Assembly (NCBI RefSeq): GCF_002934545.1
Contig: NZ_PTJA01000010.1
Span: 164,644-228,643 of the forward strand
Direction of reading: 5' to 3'
DNA from: Lacrimispora xylanisolvens
GTDB taxonomy: Bacteria > Bacillota > Clostridia > Lachnospirales > Lachnospiraceae
DNA: 64,000 bases
Part shown: in pieces, positions 15,951-24,992 of the stretch
Position numbering within the stretch: position 1 is the first letter of the stretch
Layout: each line of letters starts with the position of its first letter
Translations under genes and position numbers: made by a program
Notes under the pieces: generated by a model
Databases searched by the model: none
The model's input: only the letters and a program-made list of their open reading frames with translations
Told to the model about the DNA's origin: nothing

Positions 15951-16424
15951 TTATCGTTTCAATCCTCTTACAAACCAGTATATCAGGCCAATTAAAAGCA
16001 GTGGTCCCATCAAAGGTGCCAAAAGGCTGAAAATACCAGTAACGATGGTTCCCACAAGGAGGAAAAAAAAGACAATGGCGACTACTCCAAGAAGCTTCCA
16101 ATACCATTTACTTAAATCATAATAATGCATCCCCCGTCTTTCCTGCCTGGGTTCCTCATATACATTCTGATCCTGTCCGGTAAAAGAACTATAAAAACCG
16201 CCGGTGCTGCTGCTTTCTTTTGCATTCTCACTGGCCTCTATAATCGTCTTGGCAATCAGTCTCGGGTCTCCAATTGCTTCGGTGACAGCTTCTTCCGAAG
16301 AGCCCTTTAAAACTTCTCCACGGATATATTCTTCGTAATATCTGATATTTTCTTCCACCACGCTTCCGGGAACCTCTCCTGTAAGGGTATCCCTTAAACG
16401 CTGTAAAAATTCCTGTCTGCTCAT
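15951..16424 (-). CDS. DUF1700/HAAS-domain membrane protein
   Basis: A 157-residue protein. The N-terminus is a helical HAAS/DUF1700 domain (MSRQEFLQRLRDTLTGEVP, then IRYYEEYI and EAIGDPRLIAKTI). A polar linker leads to two adjacent hydrophobic helices (about 108-152) ending GLKR. Such proteins usually accompany PadR regulators or sense envelope stress; none is next to it here. GGAGG six bases before ATG 16424 fixes this start over the upstream TTG. Confidence 0.75.
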   Translation of the reverse strand: MSRQEFLQRLRDTLTGEVPGSVVEENIRYYEEYIRGEVLKGSSEEAVTEAIGDPRLIAKTIIEASENAKESSSTGGFYSSFTGQDQNVYEEPRQERRGMHYYDLSKWYWKLLGVVAIVFFFLLVGTIVTGIFSLLAPLMGPLLLIGLIYWFVRGLKR

Positions 16425-16460
16425 CTGAGCCTCCTTCAATAAAGTAAGTAACTTCCGACT

Positions 16461-16489
16461 ATTTTACCATTTGACAGGGGTTCCGTAAA
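16461..16489 (-). promoter_or_regulatory. Promoter of the DUF1700 gene
   Basis: Minus strand TTTACG (16489-16484), 17-base spacer, TAAAAT (16466-16461), about 37 bases before ATG 16424. Confidence 0.5.
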
Positions 16490-16534
16490 GAAATCTTATC
16501 TGAAAAAAATCTTAATTTTTCATAATGTGCCAGA

Positions 16535-18472
16535 CTACTCAATACGTTCTTTTATGATTCCCTCCCGGTATGCTGCCACAAGCTCCTTTAGATCCTCAAT
16601 TCTTCCTGTCAGTTCCGCCCCTTTATCCGTATCGGCAACCATCACCCGGCGTTTCATATTCTCAACAACCGAAACCTTTGGCGTGCTCTCCTTTTCCGGA
16701 TCAAAAGGTTTGTGCTCTGCCAGAGCCAGGTGGTTGGAATTATAAATCAGTGTATATCCTGCAATTCCAGTCTTTGACTGATACGCCTTTGACAGCCCTC
16801 CGTCTATGAGAAACAGTCTGCCTCCAGCTTTCACCGGTGATTCTCCCTCTTTAATTTTTACCGGGACGTGACCATTTATAATATGGGCACTTTCTCCGGA
16901 AAGCCCGAATTCACTTAATATTTTCTCGCAGTATTCTTCCTTTATGCTTAAACGGTAATATGGATTCATGGGTTCCATATGGGTCTGATGATCTTCAATA
17001 AAGTAATGTTCAAAGGTGGTCATCTTACCTTTTCCATATACCGGGGACTTGGCTCCGCACCATAAATACCACATGAAATCTCTGGCATCTCTGCTTTCCT
17101 GGGTGTGTTCCGGAAGAAAGTAAGCATTCTGAATCTTATTATCAACATAATCCATGAGAGCTTTTCCTGAATAGGACGAGCCTTCCATACAGATTTCTTC
17201 AAATGTACCATCTTCCCGCATGGGAATGCACCCATGATAGAGGAGATTGGAATTATAGCATTTGTACATGCTTCCATGGGAATAGAGGAAACGCACGTGA
17301 CGGTGAAGCAGTTCATTATGGAGAAATGAAAGCTGCAGCGTACGCAAAAGTTCCTCTTCCTCTTCGTTTAGTGTCAGCGGACTTGCCGGATCAATGGTGG
17401 GAAACGATGCATCAAGTAGAGGATATTCCTTTCCCTCTATGGTTACAGTTCCCTTATTGTAATCGATGGCATTGAGCAAAATTCTGTCATTCATTTCATA
17501 TTCCGGGTGACGCTTTATAATCTGCCCTTCCACTTTAAACTGAATTATGGCAATTGCCTTATGCATCTTGGCTGCCAGTCCCGGGTCCACCGCATCGTAA
17601 ATATTTTCATCAAGAATCTGGGGTGAAAAACGCTCACAGGGGTCGTTGCGGTATACTCTGGCAGCAAACATGGAAAGCGGTCTTAAATTAATTCCATAAC
17701 CATCCTCCAGAACATCGAAGCTGTTGTAGCTGATGGCAATTCTTAGAACGTTGCAGATACAGGCCAGATTCCCTGTTGCTGCTCCCATCCATGAAATATC
17801 ATGGTTTCCCCACTGAATGTCCACATCGTGAAATTGTAAAAGCTCATTCATAATCATATCTGCTCTCGGACCGCGGTCAAAAATATCTCCGATGATATGA
17901 AGACAGTCAATGGTTAAATTCTGAATCAGTTCACAAAGAGCTATGATAAATTTATCTCCAATCCGAATATCAATAATGGATCTGATGATTTCGCTGTAGT
18001 ATACCCGTTTGTTGTCATCGTTATAATCAACATGAAGAAGTTCGTCTATGATGTAAGCAAATTCCGGTGGCATCTTTTTTCTGACCTTGGATCTGGTGTA
18101 TTTTGAAGATACAACCTTGCAGATCTGCACCAGACGGTAAATTGTCACCCTCAGCCAGTCATCATCTGCCTGCCCGCTAAGCTCCAGCTGATTCATAATG
18201 CGGTCGGGATAATAAATCAGGTTTGCTAATTCCACTTCCTCTTTTTCGGGTAAGATATGACTGAACGTTTCAGAAATCTTTTCCCGAATCACACCGGAAG
18301 CGCTCCTTAACAAATGGATAAAGGCCTCGTGTTCCCCGTGCAAATCACTGAAAAAATACTCAGTCCCCTTGGGAAGTCCCTGAATTGCAGTCAGATTAAT
18401 AATCTCACTGGAAGCCGCCCGGATGGTGGGATATTCCCTTGCCATAAGCTTTAAATAAGCCAAATCTTTCAT
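16535..18472 (-). CDS. fbp: Fructose-1,6-bisphosphatase, class III
   Basis: A 645-residue cytoplasmic gluconeogenic enzyme converting fructose 1,6-bisphosphate to fructose 6-phosphate. The length and the calcineurin-like metal motifs suit class III, restricted mostly to Firmicutes: FFSDLHGEHEAF (about 40), IIGDIFDRGPRADMI (about 195), WGNHDISWMG (about 220), and NGHVPVKIKEGESPVKAGGRLFLIDGG near the C-terminus. ATG 18472 with GGGAGAA eight bases upstream is preferred to the upstream start at 18505. Monocistronic and divergent from the MBL gene. Confidence 0.95.
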   Translation of the reverse strand: MKDLAYLKLMAREYPTIRAASSEIINLTAIQGLPKGTEYFFSDLHGEHEAFIHLLRSASGVIREKISETFSHILPEKEEVELANLIYYPDRIMNQLELSGQADDDWLRVTIYRLVQICKVVSSKYTRSKVRKKMPPEFAYIIDELLHVDYNDDNKRVYYSEIIRSIIDIRIGDKFIIALCELIQNLTIDCLHIIGDIFDRGPRADMIMNELLQFHDVDIQWGNHDISWMGAATGNLACICNVLRIAISYNSFDVLEDGYGINLRPLSMFAARVYRNDPCERFSPQILDENIYDAVDPGLAAKMHKAIAIIQFKVEGQIIKRHPEYEMNDRILLNAIDYNKGTVTIEGKEYPLLDASFPTIDPASPLTLNEEEEELLRTLQLSFLHNELLHRHVRFLYSHGSMYKCYNSNLLYHGCIPMREDGTFEEICMEGSSYSGKALMDYVDNKIQNAYFLPEHTQESRDARDFMWYLWCGAKSPVYGKGKMTTFEHYFIEDHQTHMEPMNPYYRLSIKEEYCEKILSEFGLSGESAHIINGHVPVKIKEGESPVKAGGRLFLIDGGLSKAYQSKTGIAGYTLIYNSNHLALAEHKPFDPEKESTPKVSVVENMKRRVMVADTDKGAELTGRIEDLKELVAAYREGIIKERIE

Positions 18473-18627
18473 AAATACGTTCTCCCTTTTTTGACACAGT
18501 TGCATTGCTTTGAATTTTATAGTATCATAAAAAACGTCAATTTTAAACCCCTTTCGCCCGACGGCCGTCCATGGCCGGCCAGGCTATGAACGTAAAACCG
18601 GGAACACCCCAGAAAAAGGAGATACAG

Positions 18628-19434
18628 ATGGAACAATTATATGTTTTCGGAACTGGCAATGCCGCTGCCACCAAATGCTATAATACCTGCTTTGCCTTAA
18701 AAGATGACGAGGAATATTTTATGATTGACGCCGGAGGCGGCAACGGAATCCTCTCTATATTAGATGACTTGAATGTGGATCTGTCTCACATTCACCATAT
18801 ATTTGCAACTCATGAACACACCGATCATATTCTTGGTATTATCTGGGTGGTGCGTTTTATCGGAGCCAGAATCAAATCGGAGAACTACGATGGGGATCTA
18901 AATATTTACAGTCATAAAAATCTGGTATCCGTAATTGATACTCTCTGCCGCCTCACTTTGCAGAAAAAATTTTATGATCTCATTGGAACCAGGATTCATT
19001 TAATTCCGGTGGAAGACGGAGAAACCAGATCCATACTTGGATATGACATCACTTTTTTTGATATTCATTCCACAAAAGCAGAGCAGTATGGATTTACCAC
19101 AACTCTGCATAACGGAAAGCGCCTGTCCTTTTGCGGTGATGAGCCTTATAACCCCAAATGCCATGAATTTGTTAAAGGAACCAGCTGGCTGCTCCATGAA
19201 ACTTTTTGCCTTTATAAGGACCGGGAAGTATTTAAGCCCTACGAAAAGCATCATAGTACAGTCACCGATGCCTGTAAACTTGCAGAGGAATTAAAGGCAG
19301 AGCATTTGATTTTATGGCACACTGAGGATAAGAACTTAAAAAACAGAAAAGAGCTCTATACCAGTGAGGGAAGTCCTTTCTTTTCCGGTGAACTTCTGAT
19401 TCCGGAAGACAAAGAAATTATTAAACTTTCCTGA
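18628..19434 (+). CDS. MBL-fold metallo-hydrolase (RNase Z-like)
   Basis: A 268-residue metallo-beta-lactamase-fold protein. The zinc motif THEHTDH is at 61-67, a later His/Asp set lies in CGDEP and KHHSTVTDA, and a terminal His is in LILWHTEDKN, an ElaC/RNase Z-like order. It lacks the long exosite arm of tRNase Z, so the substrate is unknown. The true start is ATG 18628 with AAAAGGAG nearby; the frame from 18571 adds residues with no support. Probably co-transcribed with the small gene 69 bases downstream. Confidence 0.82.
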   Translation: MEQLYVFGTGNAAATKCYNTCFALKDDEEYFMIDAGGGNGILSILDDLNVDLSHIHHIFATHEHTDHILGIIWVVRFIGARIKSENYDGDLNIYSHKNLVSVIDTLCRLTLQKKFYDLIGTRIHLIPVEDGETRSILGYDITFFDIHSTKAEQYGFTTTLHNGKRLSFCGDEPYNPKCHEFVKGTSWLLHETFCLYKDREVFKPYEKHHSTVTDACKLAEELKAEHLILWHTEDKNLKNRKELYTSEGSPFFSGELLIPEDKEIIKLS

Positions 19435-19503
19435 TAAAAAAATCACGCTCGTCCCCGGCACTGCATATCATATAACAATAGAAAAAGCAAAGGAGTTTCT
19501 CAT

Positions 19504-19797
19504 ATGTTGTGCCCGGGCGGCTTTACCCCTTACCGTGACGTCGACTGCAGAGACCTGGCTATTTTCTATGAGGCCACCAGGGATTTACGCGGCACTACCT
19601 ACAAGCCCTATCTGGTGGCAACACAGGAAGCCAGGGGAGTCAACTTCCGATTTATCTGCAACTCCACGATTATGACCAGACCTCCTCAGAATGCAATCAC
19701 CATGGTTTGCATTTTTAAACCCTTTTGCAAAGAACATGATAAGGCCAGGGCGGTTGTGACGAGTATCTGTAAAATGGGATGCTACAATTGTTATTAA
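19504..19797 (+). CDS. Conserved-looking 97-residue cysteine-rich protein, unknown
   Basis: A 97-residue protein with eight cysteines (3, 15, 52, 69, 75, 89, 93, 96), three of them in the tail CKMGCYNCY. The middle is beta-rich in appearance (YKPYLVATQEARGVNFRFIC). There is no signal peptide or clear transmembrane helix. AAAGGAG precedes ATG 19504 and a terminator follows the stop, so it is very likely a real gene. The cysteines may bind metal, but no standard spacing is recognised. It follows the MBL hydrolase gene. Confidence 0.7.
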   Translation: MLCPGGFTPYRDVDCRDLAIFYEATRDLRGTTYKPYLVATQEARGVNFRFICNSTIMTRPPQNAITMVCIFKPFCKEHDKARAVVTSICKMGCYNCY

Positions 19798-19802
19798 ATA
19801 TA

Positions 19803-19838
19803 AATCGGAACGGTTTTCGCACCGTCCCGATTTTTTAA
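19803..19838 (+). terminator. Terminator after the 97-residue protein gene
   Basis: Arms 19803-19814 and 19821-19832 (AATCGGAACGGT / ACCGTCCCGATT, one mismatch) are followed by six T. Confidence 0.85.
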
Positions 19839-19852
19839 TTGTACCAATTTTT

Positions 19853-21040
19853 TTAGTATGCCATACGGTAAATCTCTATCATATCTTCTCTTCCAAGCTC
19901 GTGGATTCCTGTCAGGGTTTTTTCTCCCTTTGAAGAGCATTTATCAGCCATAAGTAAGAAATCCTCCTGGGTAATGCCGGAATTTAATTCCCGTAAAGAA
20001 ACCGGCATATCAAGACTTTTAAAATATTCTTCCAGCCGGTCGATTCCCTTTAATGCTGTATAAACCGGATTTTCAAAATCCATCTCCTGGTTAAATACCC
20101 TTACAGCCAGCTGGGCAAATCTCATTGGTGCATCCTTACATACGTATCTGGCCCAGGAACAAAACAGGGCAGATAAACCGGCACCGTGGGCGATATCAGG
20201 ATATAACCCTGAAAGTTCGTGTTCCAGCTGATGCACCTGCATGAGATAATCTCTTCCAAGACCGGTCAATCCGTCATGAGAAAGGCTTCCGGCCCACATA
20301 AGGGTTGCGCGCGCCTCATAGTCTTCCGGATTTTTATCCGCCTTCTCTCCTGCTTCCATTACAGAGGTCAATAGACCTTCGGCAATCCGGTCTGTGAGAG
20401 GAGTATCTTTCGTAGGTCCTCCCAGATACCGTTCCAGTGTATGCATCATAATATCCACCGTTCCGCAGCCAGTCTGAAACTTATTCACAGTAAAGGTCAG
20501 CTCAGGATTCAGCACAGCAAACAGTGGCCGGTGTGTGGGGCTGTTAAATCCTCTTTTTAAGCCTTCCTCTTCTTTGGTTATGACGCAGGACAAGCTGGTT
20601 TCGCTTCCGGAAGCAGACAGTGTCAGAATATTTCCGTGAGGAAGTGCCTTGTCAGGTACGGCTTTTTTCATAAAATAATCCCATGGATCAACATCCGGAT
20701 TTAATACCCCGTCAGCCATGCATTTCGCAGAATCAATCACACTGCCTCCCCCCACAGCAAGAATAAACTCAATGTTTTCCTTTCTGCACAGGTTAATTCC
20801 TTCCAATGCCAGTCCAAGACCAGGATTAGGCCTTACTCCCCCAAGCAGTACATATTCAATTCCATGACTCTTTAAGGAATCTTCAACCTGATCTAAAAGA
20901 CCGCTTTCCTTTACACTACCTCCGCCAAATTGAACCAGAATCTTTTTAAATCCATATCCGGCAATTAATTCTCCAATATTTTTATGGGTGTCACGGCCAA
21001 AAATCACCCTTGTTGGTACGCAATATTCAAAATTATTCAT
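19853..21040 (-). CDS. Iron-containing alcohol dehydrogenase (BDH/YqhD-like)
   Basis: A 395-residue group III alcohol dehydrogenase, probably NAD(P)H-dependent reduction of aldehydes. The nucleotide-binding glycine loop is AVGGGSVIDSAKCMADG, and metal ligands are expected in VDIMMHTLERYLGG and VHQLEHELSGLYPDIAHGAGLSAL. Its closest relative in this window is the gene at 54680, with parallel motifs and length. It is monocistronic behind its own good promoter and divergent from the M23 gene. Confidence 0.92.
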   Translation of the reverse strand: MNNFEYCVPTRVIFGRDTHKNIGELIAGYGFKKILVQFGGGSVKESGLLDQVEDSLKSHGIEYVLLGGVRPNPGLGLALEGINLCRKENIEFILAVGGGSVIDSAKCMADGVLNPDVDPWDYFMKKAVPDKALPHGNILTLSASGSETSLSCVITKEEEGLKRGFNSPTHRPLFAVLNPELTFTVNKFQTGCGTVDIMMHTLERYLGGPTKDTPLTDRIAEGLLTSVMEAGEKADKNPEDYEARATLMWAGSLSHDGLTGLGRDYLMQVHQLEHELSGLYPDIAHGAGLSALFCSWARYVCKDAPMRFAQLAVRVFNQEMDFENPVYTALKGIDRLEEYFKSLDMPVSLRELNSGITQEDFLLMADKCSSKGEKTLTGIHELGREDMIEIYRMAY

Positions 21041-21082
21041 TTAGAAACCTCTCTTTCTCCATCAAATCCATTCTTAGCTGAA

Positions 21083-21111
21083 ATTATAACATGAACCCTC
21101 CTTTTTTCCAA
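21083..21111 (-). promoter_or_regulatory. Sigma-A promoter for the iron ADH gene
   Basis: Minus strand TTGGAA (21111-21106), 17 bases, TATAAT (21088-21083), about 43 bases before ATG 21040. Confidence 0.75.
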
Positions 21112-21238
21112 GACTGACTCTCTTTCCACCTTTTCCGTCATAAATTCTGTCCTTTTTGCATATCTTATATGGGAAAGCCAAAGAAAGCTGCTTTCCCTTT
21201 TCACATGCATCTAACATGGAACGACAAGGAGAATTCTT

Positions 21239-22408
21239 ATGAACCCATTCAAAAAGAGTTTTACATCTTTCCCAGTGGCAAGGCATCATCTGATCATATA
21301 CATTGAAGTAGTCATTCTTACGTTTCTTTTAGTCTCCCTTTTTTTTATTTCTCCCGGTGGCAGATTCTCTTTTCCAGTTGTAAACCAGGAGGGGAAGGCC
21401 AGCTCTTCGGAAGCAAAAAAATACATTAAATGGGTGGATTTTAATGTAACTGCAAGAGCCATGCAGGAAGCCTTCCGTTATGATGTCAATACCTGCCAGT
21501 CCCAGGTTCATTTAAACTGGGTGGATTTGCTTGCCTATCTGGGGGCCAGATACGGAGGAGACTTCTCCAGATATTCCAGCAAAGATTTAGATTCACTTGC
21601 CGAACAGCTTCTCTCCGGAAAAACCATGGAAGAGCTGACAGGCAAAATGAAATACTATTCGTATTACCGGGAGGCCTATGGAGCCGTGTTAGACGGTCTG
21701 GTTGGGCAATATGAAATTCAGATTCCTTCCGCCAATGCACCGCTTTACGCTACGCCGGACTTATTACCGGACGGTTCGGTCAATCCGGATAAAGTCTGGG
21801 TGACAAAATACGGTTTGAAAGGATTTTCTCCCATTGCCAAAGGATTTCCCTACAACGATTTTGACGATTTCGGGACTGCAAGATCCTACGGATTCAAACG
21901 CCAGCATCTGGGTCATGATATGATGGGTCAGGTTGGAACCCCGGTTATTGCAGTGGAAAGCGGCTATGTGGAGGCGATCGGCTGGAATCAGTACGGTGGC
22001 TGGAGACTTGGTATTCGAAGCTTTGATGGAAAACGCTACTATTATTACGCCCATTTAAGAAAAAATTATCCCTATCATAAATCATTAAAACAGGGCGGTA
22101 TCGTAAACGCCGGAGACGTCATCGGATATATGGGACGGACGGGATACAGCCGGACAGAAAACACCAATAACATTAACCAGCCCCACCTTCATTTCGGACT
22201 TCAGCTGATCTTTGATGAGTCCCAGAAAGAAGGAAACAACGAGATCTGGGTAGATTGCTATGAACTGACCAAATTTTTGTCTATGAACCGGTCTGAAACA
22301 GTAAAAAATCAGGAAACCAAGGAATACAGCCGGGTTTATAATATGAAAGATCCTGGCATTCCAGAGAATTTCATCGCACCGCCGCCCCCTCTTGAAGAGG
22401 AACAGTAA
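21239..22408 (+). CDS. Membrane-anchored M23 family peptidase (LytM/lysostaphin-like)
   Basis: A 389-residue protein with an N-terminal transmembrane anchor (about 17-42). A helical linker leads to an M23 zinc peptidase domain (about 215-340): GHDMMGQVGTPVIAVESG (first His and Asp ligands), YYYYAHLRKNYPY, GYMGRTGYS, and PHLHFGLQL (HxH). It should cut peptidoglycan cross-bridges or act in sporulation wall remodelling. The Pro-rich tail ends APPPPLEEEQ. AAGGAG lies 8 bases before ATG 21239, and a terminator hairpin follows the stop. Confidence 0.87.
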   Translation: MNPFKKSFTSFPVARHHLIIYIEVVILTFLLVSLFFISPGGRFSFPVVNQEGKASSSEAKKYIKWVDFNVTARAMQEAFRYDVNTCQSQVHLNWVDLLAYLGARYGGDFSRYSSKDLDSLAEQLLSGKTMEELTGKMKYYSYYREAYGAVLDGLVGQYEIQIPSANAPLYATPDLLPDGSVNPDKVWVTKYGLKGFSPIAKGFPYNDFDDFGTARSYGFKRQHLGHDMMGQVGTPVIAVESGYVEAIGWNQYGGWRLGIRSFDGKRYYYYAHLRKNYPYHKSLKQGGIVNAGDVIGYMGRTGYSRTENTNNINQPHLHFGLQLIFDESQKEGNNEIWVDCYELTKFLSMNRSETVKNQETKEYSRVYNMKDPGIPENFIAPPPPLEEEQ

Positions 22409-22413
22409 AAATG

Positions 22414-22467
22414 AAAGCAGCTTATTTACGGGTTCTAGAAATCATTCCCGTAAACAGGCTGCTTTTT
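22414..22467 (+). terminator. Terminator after the M23 gene
   Basis: Two-part stem (AAAGCAGC with GCTGCTTT, and TTACGGG with CCCGTAA, separated by an internal loop) followed by a T-run at 22463-22467. The 67-codon frame over it is not a gene. Confidence 0.8.
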
Positions 22468-22538
22468 ATGGCAGATACATTTATTTCCAGGTTAAAAAAT
22501 GGTATAATTAAGGACAAATTATGGGGAAGGGGATTCAT

Positions 22539-24071
22539 ATGGAAAAGCAAATCAGCTATGAAATTCAAAATGAAACAGGGTACACTTTTAAGAATCATGC
22601 AGATTTTTGTGTAGGAACCGGAAGAATGGGATTAACTCTGCAGCAGCAGTATCAGGAACAGTTAAAACTGGTGCAGGAGCAGATTGGTTTTCGCCATATC
22701 AGAGGACACGGAATCTTTTGTGATGATATGGCAATTTATCAGGAGTATACGGATGAATCAGGTAACATCAGGGCAGAATATAACTTTACCTACTTGGATA
22801 TGGTCATGGATGCCTATCAGGCTCTTGGGATTAAACCTTTTTTAGAGCTTGGATTTATGCCTCAGAAAATGGCTTCCGGCGATCAGACCGTGTTCTACTG
22901 GAAAGGAAATGTCACACCCCCGAAAAGCTATGAGGCGTGGTCAGATCTGGTACAGGCAGTTCTTTTGCACCTTTTTGACCGCTACGGGAAAGAAGAGGTG
23001 GTGACCTGGCCGGTAGAGGTATGGAATGAGCCAAATCTTCCAGGATTCTGGAAAGGGGCTGACAAAGAGGAATATTTTACTTTATTTCAGAAGACCTATT
23101 ATGCTGTTAAAAAAACTGACAGCCGATTTTTAGTTGGAGGCCCGGCAATCTGCGGGGTTGACGACGTTCTCTGGCTGAAGAAGTTCCTGGAATTTTGCAG
23201 TGCACAGGGGTTAAAACCGGATTTCATCACACGCCACCATTACATGTGGGATAAACCGGAGCAATGCGGTCATTACAGCTACGGTTCCTTAAGAGATCCC
23301 CAAACCGCCATGGAGGAGCTTAAGGTTTCCCGGGAAATTATAGACAGCTTTGAAGGATTTCAGGGGCTTCCCATGCATATAACAGAATTCAACACTTCCT
23401 ACAGCCCTGACAGCCCGATTCACGACACCACAGTCAATGCAGCTTATGTGGCATGGCTTTTATCAAAGCTGGGTGATCTGTGTGAATCCTATTCTTACTG
23501 GACCTTTGGGGATATTTTTGAGGAAAAGGGGGTTCCATTTACTCCATTTCACGGTGGATTTGGACTGGTGGCAAACGGAACAATTCCCAAACCTACATTC
23601 TGGACTTTTGCATTCTTTAAAAAGCTTCAGGGCAAATGCATCCACCGTTCTGACGAACTGATTGTAATGGAAAAAGAGGACGGAAGCTACTGCGCAGCCG
23701 CCTGGAATCTATGCCTTGGGCAACGGGAATGCCTGCGCCTTTCTTTAACATTACCGGTAAACGAAGACGGAGAATATTGCCTGCTTACAAAGACAGTTGA
23801 TGAAACTCATGGAAATCCGAGAAAAATCTGGCATGATATGGGAGAACCTTCCTGGCTCTCAAAAGAAGAAACAGAGATACTAAAAGTTAGTGCACAGCCG
23901 TTGATTCATACAGAATTAATAAGTGCTTCCGCTTTGGCTATTTCCTTTTCTATTTCACTGCAGCCATGGGCAGTTATGTGGTTTCAGCTAAAGAAAATAA
24001 AACGAAACGGGGACCGGGGTTATGATTACTGCCGCGGAGAAACCCCCGCGGCATGTGCAAAAAATCAATAA
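22539..24071 (+). CDS. Glycoside hydrolase family 39 (beta-xylosidase-like)
   Basis: A 510-residue protein without signal peptide, so a cytoplasmic glycosidase of the GH39 beta-xylosidase type. The acid/base Glu164 is in VEVWNEPNLPGFW and the nucleophile Glu283 in HITEFNTSY. ATG 22539 follows AAGGGG and replaces the frame start at 22521. A TATAAT at 22503-22508 may be the promoter -10. The last 20-odd residues (after about 485) look unlike the family and are encoded across a GC hairpin, suggesting the original stop was lost. Faces the LplABC/YesMN genes, so the importer may supply its substrate. Confidence 0.85.
   Translation: MEKQISYEIQNETGYTFKNHADFCVGTGRMGLTLQQQYQEQLKLVQEQIGFRHIRGHGIFCDDMAIYQEYTDESGNIRAEYNFTYLDMVMDAYQALGIKPFLELGFMPQKMASGDQTVFYWKGNVTPPKSYEAWSDLVQAVLLHLFDRYGKEEVVTWPVEVWNEPNLPGFWKGADKEEYFTLFQKTYYAVKKTDSRFLVGGPAICGVDDVLWLKKFLEFCSAQGLKPDFITRHHYMWDKPEQCGHYSYGSLRDPQTAMEELKVSREIIDSFEGFQGLPMHITEFNTSYSPDSPIHDTTVNAAYVAWLLSKLGDLCESYSYWTFGDIFEEKGVPFTPFHGGFGLVANGTIPKPTFWTFAFFKKLQGKCIHRSDELIVMEKEDGSYCAAAWNLCLGQRECLRLSLTLPVNEDGEYCLLTKTVDETHGNPRKIWHDMGEPSWLSKEETEILKVSAQPLIHTELISASALAISFSISLQPWAVMWFQLKKIKRNGDRGYDYCRGETPAACAKNQ
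24030..24053. other. Perfect GC hairpin inside the 3' end of the GH39 gene
   Basis: TGCCGCGG and CCGCGGCA (8 perfect pairs) around an 8-base loop lie in the last 15 codons of the GH39 frame and between convergent genes. No U-run follows on either strand. It probably began as an intergenic terminator now read through by the coding frame. Confidence 0.5.
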
Positions 24072-24074
24072 ATT

Positions 24075-24980
24075 TTATCCCTTAACGCCTCCGATTGTAA
24101 GACCCGTGACAAAATACCGTTGTAAGAACGGATAAAGACAGACGATAGGCAGCATGGTAAGTATGGTGGCAGCAGAGCGGACCGAAGTGGGCGTTACAGC
24201 TGCCACCGCATTCTTCATGGATTCTACAGAATTACTTTGATTACTTACAGATGACAATAACTTCATCAGTTCATACTGCAATGTGGTCAGATTGGCATTC
24301 ATCCGATTATAGAGCATGGCATCAAACCAGGAATTCCAATGTCCTACTGCACAGAATAATGCAATGGTTGCATATACCGGTTTGCATAAAGGTGAGATAA
24401 TTTTTGTAAATATAACCAGATCTCCTGCTCCGTCTAACTGAGCCGATTCTTCCAGGCTATCAGGAAGCCCTGCCATATATGTCCGGATTACCATCATATT
24501 AAAGGCTCCCACCATTCCAGGAATTACATAGACCAGAAAGCTGTTGGTAAGGCCTAAGCCCTTATATAAAAGAAAGACAGGAATCATTCCACCGTTTACG
24601 TACATGGTAATAACCCAGAATAAGGAGAGCTGTCTCTTAAAAAGAAAGCGTTTCCGGCTTACGATATAAGCAAGAAGGGCATTGGCTGCCAGTGCAGTAA
24701 GGGTGCCGATCACCGTCCTTGCAACAGTTACATAAGCTCCCACAAGAAGATTTTTTTTATGAAGTACTGTAATATAATTCTGAAGTGTCCATTTTCTGGG
24801 CCATAAATACAGCCCACCTCTCAGAGCATCGGTCCCGTCATTAAAGGCCAGGACCATTGTGTTCCAAACCGGATAAAGGGTAATAATCACAAACAGAACC
24901 ATGAATATTGTATTAAGGAAAACAAATACCTTATTACCCAGTGAATTTTTCCTTCTATGTAACATTCTATGATTAATCAT
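24075..24980 (-). CDS. ABC sugar transporter permease, LplC/YtcP type
   Basis: A 301-residue carbohydrate ABC permease (CUT1 class) with six predicted helices and a coupling motif EESAQLDGAGDLVIFTKIISPLCKP. The C-terminus VTGLTIGGVKG is typical of LplC/YtcP. It forms a heterodimer with the permease encoded 12 bases upstream. No ATPase gene is present; these systems usually share an MsmX-like ATPase encoded elsewhere. Confidence 0.9.
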   Translation of the reverse strand: MINHRMLHRRKNSLGNKVFVFLNTIFMVLFVIITLYPVWNTMVLAFNDGTDALRGGLYLWPRKWTLQNYITVLHKKNLLVGAYVTVARTVIGTLTALAANALLAYIVSRKRFLFKRQLSLFWVITMYVNGGMIPVFLLYKGLGLTNSFLVYVIPGMVGAFNMMVIRTYMAGLPDSLEESAQLDGAGDLVIFTKIISPLCKPVYATIALFCAVGHWNSWFDAMLYNRMNANLTTLQYELMKLLSSVSNQSNSVESMKNAVAAVTPTSVRSAATILTMLPIVCLYPFLQRYFVTGLTIGGVKG

Positions 24981-24992
24981 ATCCGCCCCCCC

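Noticed and set aside
18563..18586. GC-rich self-complementary stretch around GGCCGTCCATGGCCGGCC
   Set aside because: Short, without U-run or promoter context; lies in the leader of the MBL gene and shows no clear function.
22411..22614. A 67-codon plus-strand frame after the M23 gene
   Set aside because: It consists mainly of the terminator hairpin and overlaps the GH39 start.
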